Shown here piece after piece: positions 34,003 to 41,621 of a stretch of DNA of 64,000 bases. Position 1 is the first letter of the stretch. Each line of letters begins with the position of its first letter. The position numbers were made by a program, and so were the translations under genes. Source of the stretch: Pelagibius sp028280305 (lineage in GTDB: Bacteria > Pseudomonadota > Alphaproteobacteria > Kiloniellales > Kiloniellaceae). The stretch lies in NCBI RefSeq assembly GCF_965233615.1, contig NZ_OZ247495.1. The stretch is one strand, 5' to 3'. The notes below the pieces were generated by a model that was not told the origin of the DNA, ran no database searches, and was given only the letters and a program-made list of their open reading frames with translations.

Positions 34003-34932
34003 ATGGACGTTCTCAGCGATATTCTCGATCTGCTGCAATTGCGCGGCAGCCTCTACTTCCGCACCGCCTTTTCTCCCCCCTGGTCGGTGGCGGTGCCGCC
34101 GCTGGGCCGGGCGGCCCGTTTTCATCTCGCCGTCCAGGGCCGCTGCCTGGTGCGGGTCGGCGAGGATGATACCGTCCAGCTCAATCCCGGCGACCTCATC
34201 CTCATTCCAGGCGGCGCCGGCCATGTCCTCAGCGACGGCAGTGATGCGAAACCGGCGGCCTTGGAAGAGGTCCTGCAGCGGAGCGGTTTCAGCGGAGAGG
34301 GCACATTGGTCTTTGGCGGCGAAGCCCGCGCGGATGCCGACACCAAGCTGATCTGCGGTCACTTCACCTTTGCCGAAGGGGTCGATCATCCGCTGCTGCG
34401 CGCCTTGCCGCCCTACCTGCTGGTGACGGCGGAGTTGCGCGCCAAGGCACCCTGGCTCGATGAACTGCTGCGTCTCATTGCTCGCCAGATGTTCGCCGAG
34501 ACGCCGGGCATGACCGCCTCGGTCATCCGCTTGTCGGAAGCCCTCTTCATCGAGGTGATTCGCAGCTGCGCCGACCAGGATGAAGCCCTCGGCAAAGTGC
34601 TCGCCGCAGTCGGCGACCGCCGCATCGGTCATGCCCTCGGCCTGATGCACCGGCGTCTCGACCAGGACTGGACGCTGGAGGGTATCGCGCGGGAGGTCGG
34701 GATGTCCCGCAGCCGCTTTGCCGAGCAGTTCCAGGACCTGATGAACTGCGCGCCGATGGGTTATCTGGCCGACCTGCGCCTGCAGCAGGCCAAAACCCTG
34801 CTGGCCGGTACCAGCGAGCCGATCCAGACCATCGCCCAGCGGGTCGGTTATCAGTCGCCGGCGGCCTTTTCCCGCGCCTTCACCAACCGCTACGGTCACA
34901 GCCCCAAGGCCAGCCGTCAGGCCGCTGGATAG
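34003..34932 (+). CDS. AraC-family transcription regulator with cupin N-terminus
   Basis: The 309-residue protein has an N-terminal cupin-like ligand domain (residues 10-150: WSVAVPPLGRAARFHLAVQG, NPGDLILIPGGAGH) and two C-terminal helix-turn-helix motifs (WTLEGIAREVGMSRSRFAEQF; PIQTIAQRVGYQSPAAFSRAF). It resembles the AraC_binding_2/cupin_6 regulators. It lies 90 bp after the Mla operon on the same strand; the YHS gene follows. Its target is unknown. Confidence 0.9.
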   Translation: MDVLSDILDLLQLRGSLYFRTAFSPPWSVAVPPLGRAARFHLAVQGRCLVRVGEDDTVQLNPGDLILIPGGAGHVLSDGSDAKPAALEEVLQRSGFSGEGTLVFGGEARADADTKLICGHFTFAEGVDHPLLRALPPYLLVTAELRAKAPWLDELLRLIARQMFAETPGMTASVIRLSEALFIEVIRSCADQDEALGKVLAAVGDRRIGHALGLMHRRLDQDWTLEGIAREVGMSRSRFAEQFQDLMNCAPMGYLADLRLQQAKTLLAGTSEPIQTIAQRVGYQSPAAFSRAFTNRYGHSPKASRQAAG

Positions 34933-35077
34933 CGTTGAATTTGCAGATCGTCCGGAAGGCGATGCAGTGAATTCGGCTTTATTGGCTATCTGTTGTCTTA
35001 AATGCCGGTTCTCCCAAGATGCGGTTTGTCCGGCGCTTCCGCCGGGTCATCGCAATTCCTGCTAGGGAGAACCAGAT

Positions 35078-35566
35078 ATGACTTTGTCCAAACTTGCCCT
35101 CGCCAGCCTGCTCGCCGCTTCGATGCTGGGTTTTACGGCGACGGCCCAGGCCGCCGATGAACTGAACGTGGTACCTGGCTATTCCATCGCCGGGGCACCG
35201 CTGGCGCTGCACGGCTACGATCCGGTGGCCTATTTCACCAAGGGAGCGCCGATGCGGGGCTCCGACAGCTTGGTTCATATCCATGAGGGCGCCGCCTATC
35301 GCTTCGCCAGCCAGGCCCATCTCGACAGCTTCAAGCAGGATCCGGATCGCTACGTGCCGCAGTACGGCGGTTTCTGCGCCTATGGCGTTTCGGTGGGCAA
35401 GAAGTTCGACGGCGACCCCAGGCTCTGGAAGATCGAGGACGGCAAGCTCTACCTGAACCTCAACGAGGAGATCTACGCCACCTTCCTGGAAGATCTCGAC
35501 GACAACATCGAAAAGGCGGAGGACAATTGGCAGGACATCGAGCATGTCGCCGCGCGCGATCTGTAA
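35078..35566 (+). CDS. Secreted YHS-domain protein
   Basis: The 162-residue product has a clean signal peptide (cleavage near ATAQA-AD) and a YHS core, LHGYDPVAYFTKGAPM, FASQAHLDSFKQDPDRYVPQYGGFCAYGVSVG. Members of this family are thought to bind copper or other metals; the Cys in GGFCAYG may contribute. A good GGGAGA ribosome site precedes the ATG. It may be controlled by the AraC regulator just upstream. Confidence 0.88.
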   Translation: MTLSKLALASLLAASMLGFTATAQAADELNVVPGYSIAGAPLALHGYDPVAYFTKGAPMRGSDSLVHIHEGAAYRFASQAHLDSFKQDPDRYVPQYGGFCAYGVSVGKKFDGDPRLWKIEDGKLYLNLNEEIYATFLEDLDDNIEKAEDNWQDIEHVAARDL

Positions 35567-35711
35567 GACTGTTCGAGAGGGTGGTGGGGAGGGCGCGGCT
35601 CTCCCCAAGCCGCCCTATGGCTTGGCGGCGGCCGTCTGCCCGTGAAATCGAGCGTTACGGCTGTCGCGGGCTGATCCGCAACGCTTTCCCCGGTTTTGCG
35701 GAGACCCCTTG

Positions 35712-36317
35712 ATGCTCTATCTGCTTCGTCACGGCCAGACCCTTTGGAATTCCATCGGCCGCATGCAGGGCCAGAAAGATTCGCCGCTGACGGCAAGGGG
35801 CGTCGCCCAGGCCCAGGCGGTCGGCAGCCTGCTGGCCGAGACCCTGGCGGGCGAAACCGCGGCCAACCCGCGGATGATCTCAAGTCCTTTGGGCCGGGCC
35901 TGGCAGACGGCGGCCATTGTGGCCGACCGTCTGGGGATCGATCCCCTGGCCATGGCGTTGGAGCCGCGGATTGCGGAAATGACCTTCGGCGACTGGGAGG
36001 GTCATGGTGAGGCCGACCTGGAAACCCTGTTCCCGGAATCCTGGGCCGCGCGGCGGGCGGACAAGTGGAACTACGTCGTGCCCGGCGGCGAAAGCTACGC
36101 CATGGTTGCCGCCCGCCTGCGGAGCTGGCTGGCGGAATTGGAGGACGACGTTCCCCTGGTGGTGGTCAGCCACGGCCTTGCCGGGCGTATCCTGCGGGGG
36201 ATCTATTTAAATGCCGAGCCGGAAGCGGTTTTCGCCATGGACGAACCGCAATACGGCTTCTTCCGTCTGGCGCAAGGCACCGTAACGCGCTTTGATGTGG
36301 AGACGGTGGATACCTGA
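35712..36317 (+). CDS. Histidine phosphatase family (phosphoglycerate mutase-like) protein
   Basis: The ATG at 35712 is used, the preceding TTG being less likely. The 201-residue protein opens with YLLRHGQTLWN (catalytic His in RHG), has AEMTFGDWEGHG, and the second histidine in VVVSHGLAGRILRG. It resembles GpmB/CobC-like phosphatases; the substrate cannot be assigned. Confidence 0.9.
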   Translation: MLYLLRHGQTLWNSIGRMQGQKDSPLTARGVAQAQAVGSLLAETLAGETAANPRMISSPLGRAWQTAAIVADRLGIDPLAMALEPRIAEMTFGDWEGHGEADLETLFPESWAARRADKWNYVVPGGESYAMVAARLRSWLAELEDDVPLVVVSHGLAGRILRGIYLNAEPEAVFAMDEPQYGFFRLAQGTVTRFDVETVDT

Positions 36318-36376
36318 GCCGGCGTAAGCGCTTTCCGGCAAGAAGACGATACCAGAAGACGATTAAGGAGCACCCG

Positions 36377-36772
36377 ATGCCGCTGCCCACCTTTCACATG
36401 ATCGACGCGGCGCCGCAGCCGGTGGCCACCTTTTCCCATGCTTCGGAAATCGACGGCTGGGTTTTCCTGACCGGCCAGATGCCGACTTGGCCGGGCGAAC
36501 CCGAGCGCGCGCTGCCGGAGGGCATCCAGGCGCAGACGCGCCGCGTGATGGACAATCTGGCCATCGTGCTTGAGGGCGTCGGCCTCGGCCTGGAAAACGT
36601 CATCCAGGCCCGGGTCTACATCACCCATTTTGAGCGCGACTACGCCGCCATGAACCAGACCTATCAAAGCTATTTCGAAGAGGGCAGGCTGCCGGCGCGC
36701 ACCTGTGTCGGTGTTACAGCCCTGGCGGTCGGCGCCCTGGTCGAGATCGACGTCATCGCCCGGCGGCCCTGA
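36377..36772 (+). CDS. ridA: RidA (YjgF/UK114) family protein
   Basis: The 131-residue protein has the RidA fold: GWVFLTGQMPTWPGE, QTRRVMDNLAIVLEGVGLGLENVIQARVYIT, YFEEGRLPARTCVGVTALAVGALVEIDVIA. The Arg in PARTCVGV is the usual catalytic arginine. RidA hydrolyses reactive enamines/imines, such as 2-aminoacrylate. The stop codon falls in the first unit of a 14-bp tandem repeat. Confidence 0.93.
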   Translation: MPLPTFHMIDAAPQPVATFSHASEIDGWVFLTGQMPTWPGEPERALPEGIQAQTRRVMDNLAIVLEGVGLGLENVIQARVYITHFERDYAAMNQTYQSYFEEGRLPARTCVGVTALAVGALVEIDVIARRP

Positions 36773-36830
36773 CTCGGCGGCCCTGACTCGGCGGCCCTGA
36801 CCCGGCGGCCCTGACCCGGCGGCCCTGAAC
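36761..36830. repeat. Five tandem copies of a 14-bp unit covering the ridA stop codon
   Basis: CGGCGGCCCTGACT/CGGCGGCCCTGACC occurs five times (36761-36774, 36775-36788, 36789-36802, 36803-36816, 36817-36830), the last with one extra change. The first unit contains the last codons and stop of ridA. It is probably slippage of the gene end. Confidence 0.85.
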
Positions 36831-36855
36831 AGATTGCCCGGCAGCGCGCCGCTGC

Positions 36856-37290
36856 CTATTTCTCTTCCGCCGGCGGCGCGAAGAGGGCGAAGACTTCGGG
36901 CCCGGTCATGTTCTGGGTTTGGTTGGCGAAGTCGTAGTAGGGCGGCTTCTCGTCGATGAAGATCTGGGTCTTCAGGGCCAGGCTGTCCTGGCCGTCCAGA
37001 ATCCCGGCACAGAGGTGATGGCTGTCCGCCTCGACGATGCGGTAATAGAGATTGCTGCCGCAGATCTTGCAGAAGGCCCGCTCGGCCCAATCCGAGGAAC
37101 GATAGCTGGTCACGTTCTCCTTGCCCTCGATCTCGATATCCGGGCCGACGTCGAGAGCCATGGTCGGTGCGCTTCCCCAGCGCCGGCACATGCGGCAGTG
37201 GCAGATTCCAACATCCCGATGATCCCCGGTCGCTGTGATTTTGACGGCGCCGCAAAGGCAGTGACCGGTCATCTTGCTGTCGTCGGGCAT
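36856..37290 (-). CDS. GFA-domain (glutathione-dependent formaldehyde-activating-like) zinc protein
   Basis: The 144-residue protein has the GFA zinc pattern: GHCLCGAVKI, CHCRMCRRWG and FCKICGSNLYYR. The conserved GLY-like turn and AGILDG follow. GFA family members bind zinc; the archetypal Gfa joins formaldehyde to glutathione, but many members have other roles. It lies downstream of the ankyrin-glyoxalase gene on the minus strand. Confidence 0.9.
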   Translation of the reverse strand: MPDDSKMTGHCLCGAVKITATGDHRDVGICHCRMCRRWGSAPTMALDVGPDIEIEGKENVTSYRSSDWAERAFCKICGSNLYYRIVEADSHHLCAGILDGQDSLALKTQIFIDEKPPYYDFANQTQNMTGPEVFALFAPPAEEK

Positions 37291-37338
37291 GACTTGGTTC
37301 CTCGGTGTTGTAACGCTGGGTAACGACTACCAGCTTAC

Positions 37339-37377
37339 CGCCCCGGGCCTGTTGATCCGAATCAAAAGCCCGGGGCG
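37339..37377. other. Long nested hairpin between the ankyrin-VOC and GFA genes
   Basis: CGCCCCGGGC (37339-37348) and GCCCGGGGCG (37368-37377) are exact 10-bp inverted repeats, with an inner pair TTGAT/ATCAA around CCGA. No T-run follows on the minus strand, so it is more likely an attenuator, mRNA-stabilising hairpin or cruciform than a standard terminator. Confidence 0.6.
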
Positions 37378-37409
37378 AACGGCTCAGAGCCTGGCTCCAA
37401 ACCGCTGTC

Positions 37410-38699
37410 TTAGGGTTCTTCGTTCAGGGCGGCGCCATCGCTCGGGCCGGTGGTCTCGCTGCCCAGGCGCAGGCGGTGGCCGTCCAGGTCTTCGACGTTC
37501 ATCTCGCGCACGCCCCAGGGAAAGTTGGTCGGGGCCTGGCGGATGATCGCGCCGCTTTGTTTGTAGTCCGCGTAAAGCGCATCGACGTCGTGCACGAAGA
37601 CGGAGAGCCACATGCCGCGGGCGCCCTGAGCATCCTGGCAGAGGAAGATCCGCACCTCGTCGCGGTGGACGCAGGCGAAGGTGGCCGGCGTCTCCCATTC
37701 CCATTCCACTTGAAAGCCCAGCTTCTCGACGTAGTAGGCGATGGCGGCCGGGACGTTCTTCACATTGAAGATCGGTATGGCCGAGGCAAAGCGGTTGGGG
37801 CTGTGCTCGACCGGGTCGGCCCCGGCGCCGATCAGATGCCTGATGATGGCCGGATCGGTTTTGGGGGAAGCGTAGTTGAGCGCGGTATAGCCGCGGTTGT
37901 CCTTCACGATCGGATCGGCGCCCAGTTCCAGAAGCAGCGCCACCGCTTCGGCCTCGTTGCGCAGCACCGCGAAGTGCAGCGGCGTGCGCTGGTGGTCGAG
38001 GCGGCTCATCTGTCGGTCGATCTGTTGCGGATCGTCTTCGACGATTTCGCGAATCAAATCGAGTTTGCCCAGGGCGATGGCTGTGAAGATGTCGGGCAGC
38101 GCGCCGCGGGAAAGCAGGAACTCGGCGACCTCTTGGTGGACATGCTGGAAGCCGGTGGCCCAGCCGATGACGCCCAGCTCGTGGGCATCGCCCGCGCCTT
38201 TTACATCGGCCCCGGCTTCGACCAGGCGTTTCACGACGTCGAGATGACCTCCCTGCGCCGCCCAGTGCAGGGCCGAGGCGCGGTCCGCGCGGTCGCGCAG
38301 ATCGGCATCGATGCCGAGACGCAGCAGCAGGTTCACGCAGTCCAGATGTCCGCGGTCCGCCGCGAGATGCAGCAGCGGCCGCTGCCACTGGCCGCCGGTG
38401 ACGGCGATCTTGGCCGGATGTTCGCTGAGCAGGTTTTCCAGGTCGTCCACCCTGCCTTTCAGGGTGGCGGCGATGATCTGGCCGTCGAGGCTCAAGGTGT
38501 CGACATGCGCCTTCAGCGCACGCCAACTCGTGAAGCCGTGACGTCTGGCGATGTCGAGCTGAGCCTGGTGCAGCCGGGTTGCAGGGTCGCTCTGTTGCAG
38601 TTCGCCCAGCCGCTGCTTGGCGGTTTTTCGCAGCCAGTCGATATCGGGGCGCGGCGGCAGTGCTTCGGGATGTGAATCGGTGGAATGTGTATCGGTCAT
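37410..38699 (-). CDS. Ankyrin-repeat protein fused to a glyoxalase/VOC domain
   Basis: The 429-residue protein has an N-terminal helical segment (1-72), about six ankyrin repeats (roughly 73-297, e.g. PLLHLAADRGHLDCVNLLL, TPLHFAVLRNEAEAVALLLELGADP) and a C-terminal VOC domain (about 306-414: IPIFNVKNVPAAIAYYVEKLGF, EDLDGHRLRLG). The Glu of the VOC metal set is not obvious. VOC domains are usually small metalloenzymes or drug-binding proteins. The ankyrin part may recruit a target. The start ATG is at 38699. Confidence 0.9.
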   Translation of the reverse strand: MTDTHSTDSHPEALPPRPDIDWLRKTAKQRLGELQQSDPATRLHQAQLDIARRHGFTSWRALKAHVDTLSLDGQIIAATLKGRVDDLENLLSEHPAKIAVTGGQWQRPLLHLAADRGHLDCVNLLLRLGIDADLRDRADRASALHWAAQGGHLDVVKRLVEAGADVKGAGDAHELGVIGWATGFQHVHQEVAEFLLSRGALPDIFTAIALGKLDLIREIVEDDPQQIDRQMSRLDHQRTPLHFAVLRNEAEAVALLLELGADPIVKDNRGYTALNYASPKTDPAIIRHLIGAGADPVEHSPNRFASAIPIFNVKNVPAAIAYYVEKLGFQVEWEWETPATFACVHRDEVRIFLCQDAQGARGMWLSVFVHDVDALYADYKQSGAIIRQAPTNFPWGVREMNVEDLDGHRLRLGSETTGPSDGAALNEEP

Positions 38700-38953
38700 G
38701 GCAACACCTTCTCTCTCGTCGCCCGGCGTCCGCAGCTCACGGGCAGAAAGAAGATGTGGAACACATCACGATGAGAGGTGGGTTCAACCCTTTACGCGGA
38801 CCGTCGGCCACCTGTCCGGCCGGAATGAAATAATGGAACGTGCTCCGCCGAAGTCAAGTGGAAGGTCGGTTCGCCGGCTCTTCAACAGTGCGCGAAACGC
38901 GCCGGCGAAAACATCGTTAACAGAAACTAAACGGAACCGGCGGATGCTGCGCC

Positions 38954-39376
38954 ATGCTGAAAAGTCTTGCTCTGATCGCCCCGGCGCTCGTTCCCTCCTG
39001 GCGCTTCTTCGACCGGATTACGGCCTCCCCGCGCATCGAAGTCGCCCGGATGGTTGAAGCGGATGACCCGGCCACCGGGTGGCGGGAGTTTCGGCCGCGT
39101 CCGCAAAGCCTTTCCTTTGCGGCCTTGCTGTGCCGCCTTTTCTGGAACCCGGCGTGGAACGAAACGCTTTTCCTGACCAGTTGCGCCGAACGCCTGCTTG
39201 AGAAGCCCACCGCCCACAGCGTCACCGAAATCGCCAGCCGTATTTGCGCCGGCCTCGATCCGCGTGCCGCCGAGCCCTTCTTCCGCTTTCGGCTGGTCCT
39301 CATCAGCCGGGAGGGCGATGCCCTGCAAAAAGAAATCGTCTATGTCTCCTCCCCTTACAGCGTGACTGCGGGGTGA
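38954..39376 (+). CDS. Hypothetical protein, partner of the following membrane protein
   Basis: The 140-residue product starts MLKSLALIAPALVPSW and contains WREFRPRPQ, LFWNPAWNETLFLTSCAERLLE and a C-terminal strand-rich part (FFRFRLVLISREGD). It has no signal peptide or long hydrophobic stretch. I do not recognise a family. It is 9 bp upstream of the HTTM-like gene on the same strand, and both probably form one unit. Confidence 0.7.
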   Translation: MLKSLALIAPALVPSWRFFDRITASPRIEVARMVEADDPATGWREFRPRPQSLSFAALLCRLFWNPAWNETLFLTSCAERLLEKPTAHSVTEIASRICAGLDPRAAEPFFRFRLVLISREGDALQKEIVYVSSPYSVTAG

Positions 39377-39385
39377 CCCGGGCCG

Positions 39386-40099
39386 GTGGCTGATGTGATC
39401 GTGAGCCTCCCTGTCCTGAGCTTCGACACCGCCCAGCGCGTGACCGAGATTCTGCTCGCCCTCGCCTTCCTGCAGCAGAGCGTCGAACACCTGAGGGCGG
39501 CGGCGAAAGAGCGAAACCTTTTCGTGTTCCGTATCGCCCTCTGCATGCTCCTGCTCACGGGCATGGCAAGCCTCTGGGCGACGGCAGGTCTGGCGCTGCT
39601 GAGCCTTCTGATCCTGTATCGCTTCCAGGGCCCCTATAACGGCGGCAGCGACCGCATGGGTCTGCTGATTCTCTTCTGCCTTTGTCTGAGTCATGCGGCA
39701 CCCAGTCAGATATGGCGGGAAGTCGCTCTCGGCTATCTCGCGCTGCAACTGATGCTGTCCTATTTCATTTCCGGCTGGGTGAAGATCGTCAATCCCGACT
39801 GGCGCAGCGGCCGGGCGCTGAGAGATGTTTTCGAATTCTCCGCCTATCCGGCCTGCGAGAACTTCCGATCAATCGCGACGCATGCGAGGATCGTTTTTGC
39901 AGGGTCCTGGGCGGTGATGCTGTTTGAACTCGTTTTCCCTGCCACGCTGCTGCACCCTGTCGCGCTCATCGCGGGCCTTTCCATTGCGGCATTGTTCCAT
40001 CTTGCCAATGCAATTCTCTTCGGCCTCAACCGTTTCTTTTGGATCTGGCTGGCGGCCTATCCATCGATCTTTTGGTTCCAGCAGCGGGTGTTCTTGTGA
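39386..40099 (+). CDS. HTTM-like polytopic membrane protein
   Basis: The 237-residue protein begins at a GTG (39386) and has about six membrane segments, including VFRIALCMLLLTGMASLWATAGLALLSL and the central LGYLALQLMLSYFISGWVKIVNPDWRSGRAL. The last stretch resembles the HTTM/vitamin K gamma-carboxylase-like family in its YF-SG-KI-NPDWRSG core. The family's bacterial function is unclear. No carboxylase activity should be inferred. It follows a small soluble partner. Confidence 0.7.
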   Translation: MADVIVSLPVLSFDTAQRVTEILLALAFLQQSVEHLRAAAKERNLFVFRIALCMLLLTGMASLWATAGLALLSLLILYRFQGPYNGGSDRMGLLILFCLCLSHAAPSQIWREVALGYLALQLMLSYFISGWVKIVNPDWRSGRALRDVFEFSAYPACENFRSIATHARIVFAGSWAVMLFELVFPATLLHPVALIAGLSIAALFHLANAILFGLNRFFWIWLAAYPSIFWFQQRVFL

Positions 40100-40353
40100 C
40101 GCGGGTAGGCCGGGCCGGATGGACTCTTCTAACGCGATCCGACTCCCCGGCGGGACGGTTTGTCGGCGCAAAGATGATTCCTTTGTGCAAAAAAATGCTG
40201 GACTGACGCTTTATTCGCTTTAAAAGCAGGTCTGATGCATCACGTTAACGTTTCATTAACCACCCCTTGCGTAAGGAGGCGGTACCCGCCGCCCCCGGTT
40301 ACAATTCATATCGATCCCGCAGAACTTTCGGGGCTTCACATAAGGAAAAAACG

Positions 40354-40719
40354 ATGACAGTGACGAAGACGCAGCTTGCTGATGCCTATGCCACCGCCCT
40401 GACCAAGGCACTCGGCGACGACTGGGGAACCACCTTCAGCCGCCGCGACGCGAGCAAGCTGCTCGATGCGCTCTGGCCGGTGATGTCCGACCTTGCGCTC
40501 AAGGACACCTCCAAGACGACACCGGGCTCCGTGCCGATGGGCAACCTCGGCCGCCTCAAGATGCGCTACAAAGCGGCCACCAAGGCGCGCAAGGGCACCA
40601 ACCCCTTCACCGGTGAGCCCGCCACTTTCAAGGCCAAGCCCGCGACCCTGACGCCGCGTTTCACCGCCGGCAAGGCGCTGAAGGAGCAGGCCAGCAAGTA
40701 CTCCAAGAAGCTGAAGTAA
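40354..40719 (+). CDS. Divergent HU-like DNA-binding protein
   Basis: I choose the ATG at 40354 (MTVTKTQLADA), not the longer frame. The 121-residue product resembles HU/IHF: an N-terminal helix pair (TKTQLADAYATALTKAL) and a C-terminal arm, NLGRLKMRYKAATKARKGTNPFTGEP, with the closing FKAKPATLTPRFTAGKALK like the HU end. The N-terminal half is longer than HU and has the insert RRDASKLLDALWPVM. Probably a nucleoid-associated protein. A strong terminator follows. Confidence 0.7.
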   Translation: MTVTKTQLADAYATALTKALGDDWGTTFSRRDASKLLDALWPVMSDLALKDTSKTTPGSVPMGNLGRLKMRYKAATKARKGTNPFTGEPATFKAKPATLTPRFTAGKALKEQASKYSKKLK

Positions 40720-40752
40720 GCTTCTGACGGCCCATGACGGCTTTACGGAAAT

Positions 40753-40780
40753 GGCCCCTGCCGTCGGCGGGGGCCTTTTT
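40753..40780 (+). terminator. Rho-independent terminator after the HU-like gene
   Basis: GGCCCCTGCCG (40753-40763) pairs with CGGCGGGGGCC (40765-40775) apart from one mismatch, and TTTTT follows at 40776-40780. It closes the HU-like unit 34 bp past its stop. Confidence 0.85.
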
Positions 40781-40897
40781 CGTTGGGGCGGATGGCTTGG
40801 ACGGTCCCGGCCGATAGCGCCCTCCCCATGCTCAAGGTGCTCGCCGCTGAGACGGGCATGCCCTTTTAATCAGAGGCTCGGGCAGATAGATCGAAGT

Positions 40898-41419
40898 ATG
40901 CAGAGGCTGATCGTCACGGGGATAAACGGCGTCGGGAAAAGCCATGTCGCAGCCCGTTTGGGCCGGGCGCGGGCCGAGGTTCCCGTTACCTCCTTTGATG
41001 CGATCAAGTTGACGAACGGCTGGCAGCAAAGGCCGCGATCCGAGATCGATGCGGATCTGGCGCGTGCCATCGACGCCGACGCCTGGATACTGGAGGGTGG
41101 CCCGAGCCTTCTTCCTCTGGCGCTTGCGAAAGCGGATTCCGTTCTCTGGCTCGATCCCCCGGAACTGGTGCGGGCCTGGCGTCTTGTCGCCCGGCCCTGG
41201 CGAAATCTCGGCAGGACACGGCCGGAACTGCCGCCCGGCAATACGGACTGGCCCCTTGAGCAGTATCGCTTTGCGATGCGCAGTCTCAGAAACCGCTCAA
41301 AGCTTCGGAACCGTATCGCCGCCGCGCTTGCCGATGCCGAAATCCCGCACGTCTGGCATTGCCGCCATCAAAGGGATATCGACGCCGCAGTCGGCGCATG
41401 GTCCCGGGCCGTGGGGTAA
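40898..41419 (+). CDS. P-loop nucleotide kinase-like protein
   Basis: The ATG at 40898 is chosen; an upstream frame (from 40751) would run through the terminator. The 173-residue protein has Walker A TGINGVGKSHV (8-18) and looks like an adenylate kinase/topology-modulation type ATPase: DAWILEGGPSLLPLAL and VLWLDPPELVRAWRLVAR. Its small size matches 'AAA family/kinase-like' proteins. The substrate is unknown. Confidence 0.8.
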   Translation: MQRLIVTGINGVGKSHVAARLGRARAEVPVTSFDAIKLTNGWQQRPRSEIDADLARAIDADAWILEGGPSLLPLALAKADSVLWLDPPELVRAWRLVARPWRNLGRTRPELPPGNTDWPLEQYRFAMRSLRNRSKLRNRIAAALADAEIPHVWHCRHQRDIDAAVGAWSRAVG

Positions 41420-41621
41420 GGCCAGAACGGAGTCTCAGGGTCGATCAGATACCAGTGCGAATCGGGCTGGTTCTCCGCGGCGTGTTTTCAAGGCCCATTT
41501 GGAGCACCGCGGGTCCCTTAATTGCGCGCCACTTTTTTGCCGCTTGTGCTATCCGTGCCCCAGGGATGGGTTCGCACAAAAATCAGACCAGCCGCCGCCA
41601 CCATCGACGTTGGAGTGGGAA

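Noticed and set aside
41049..41621. Extended N-terminus of the P450 frame
   Set aside because: It overlaps the kinase-like gene, has no P450 features, and a ribosome site precedes the TTG at 41622.
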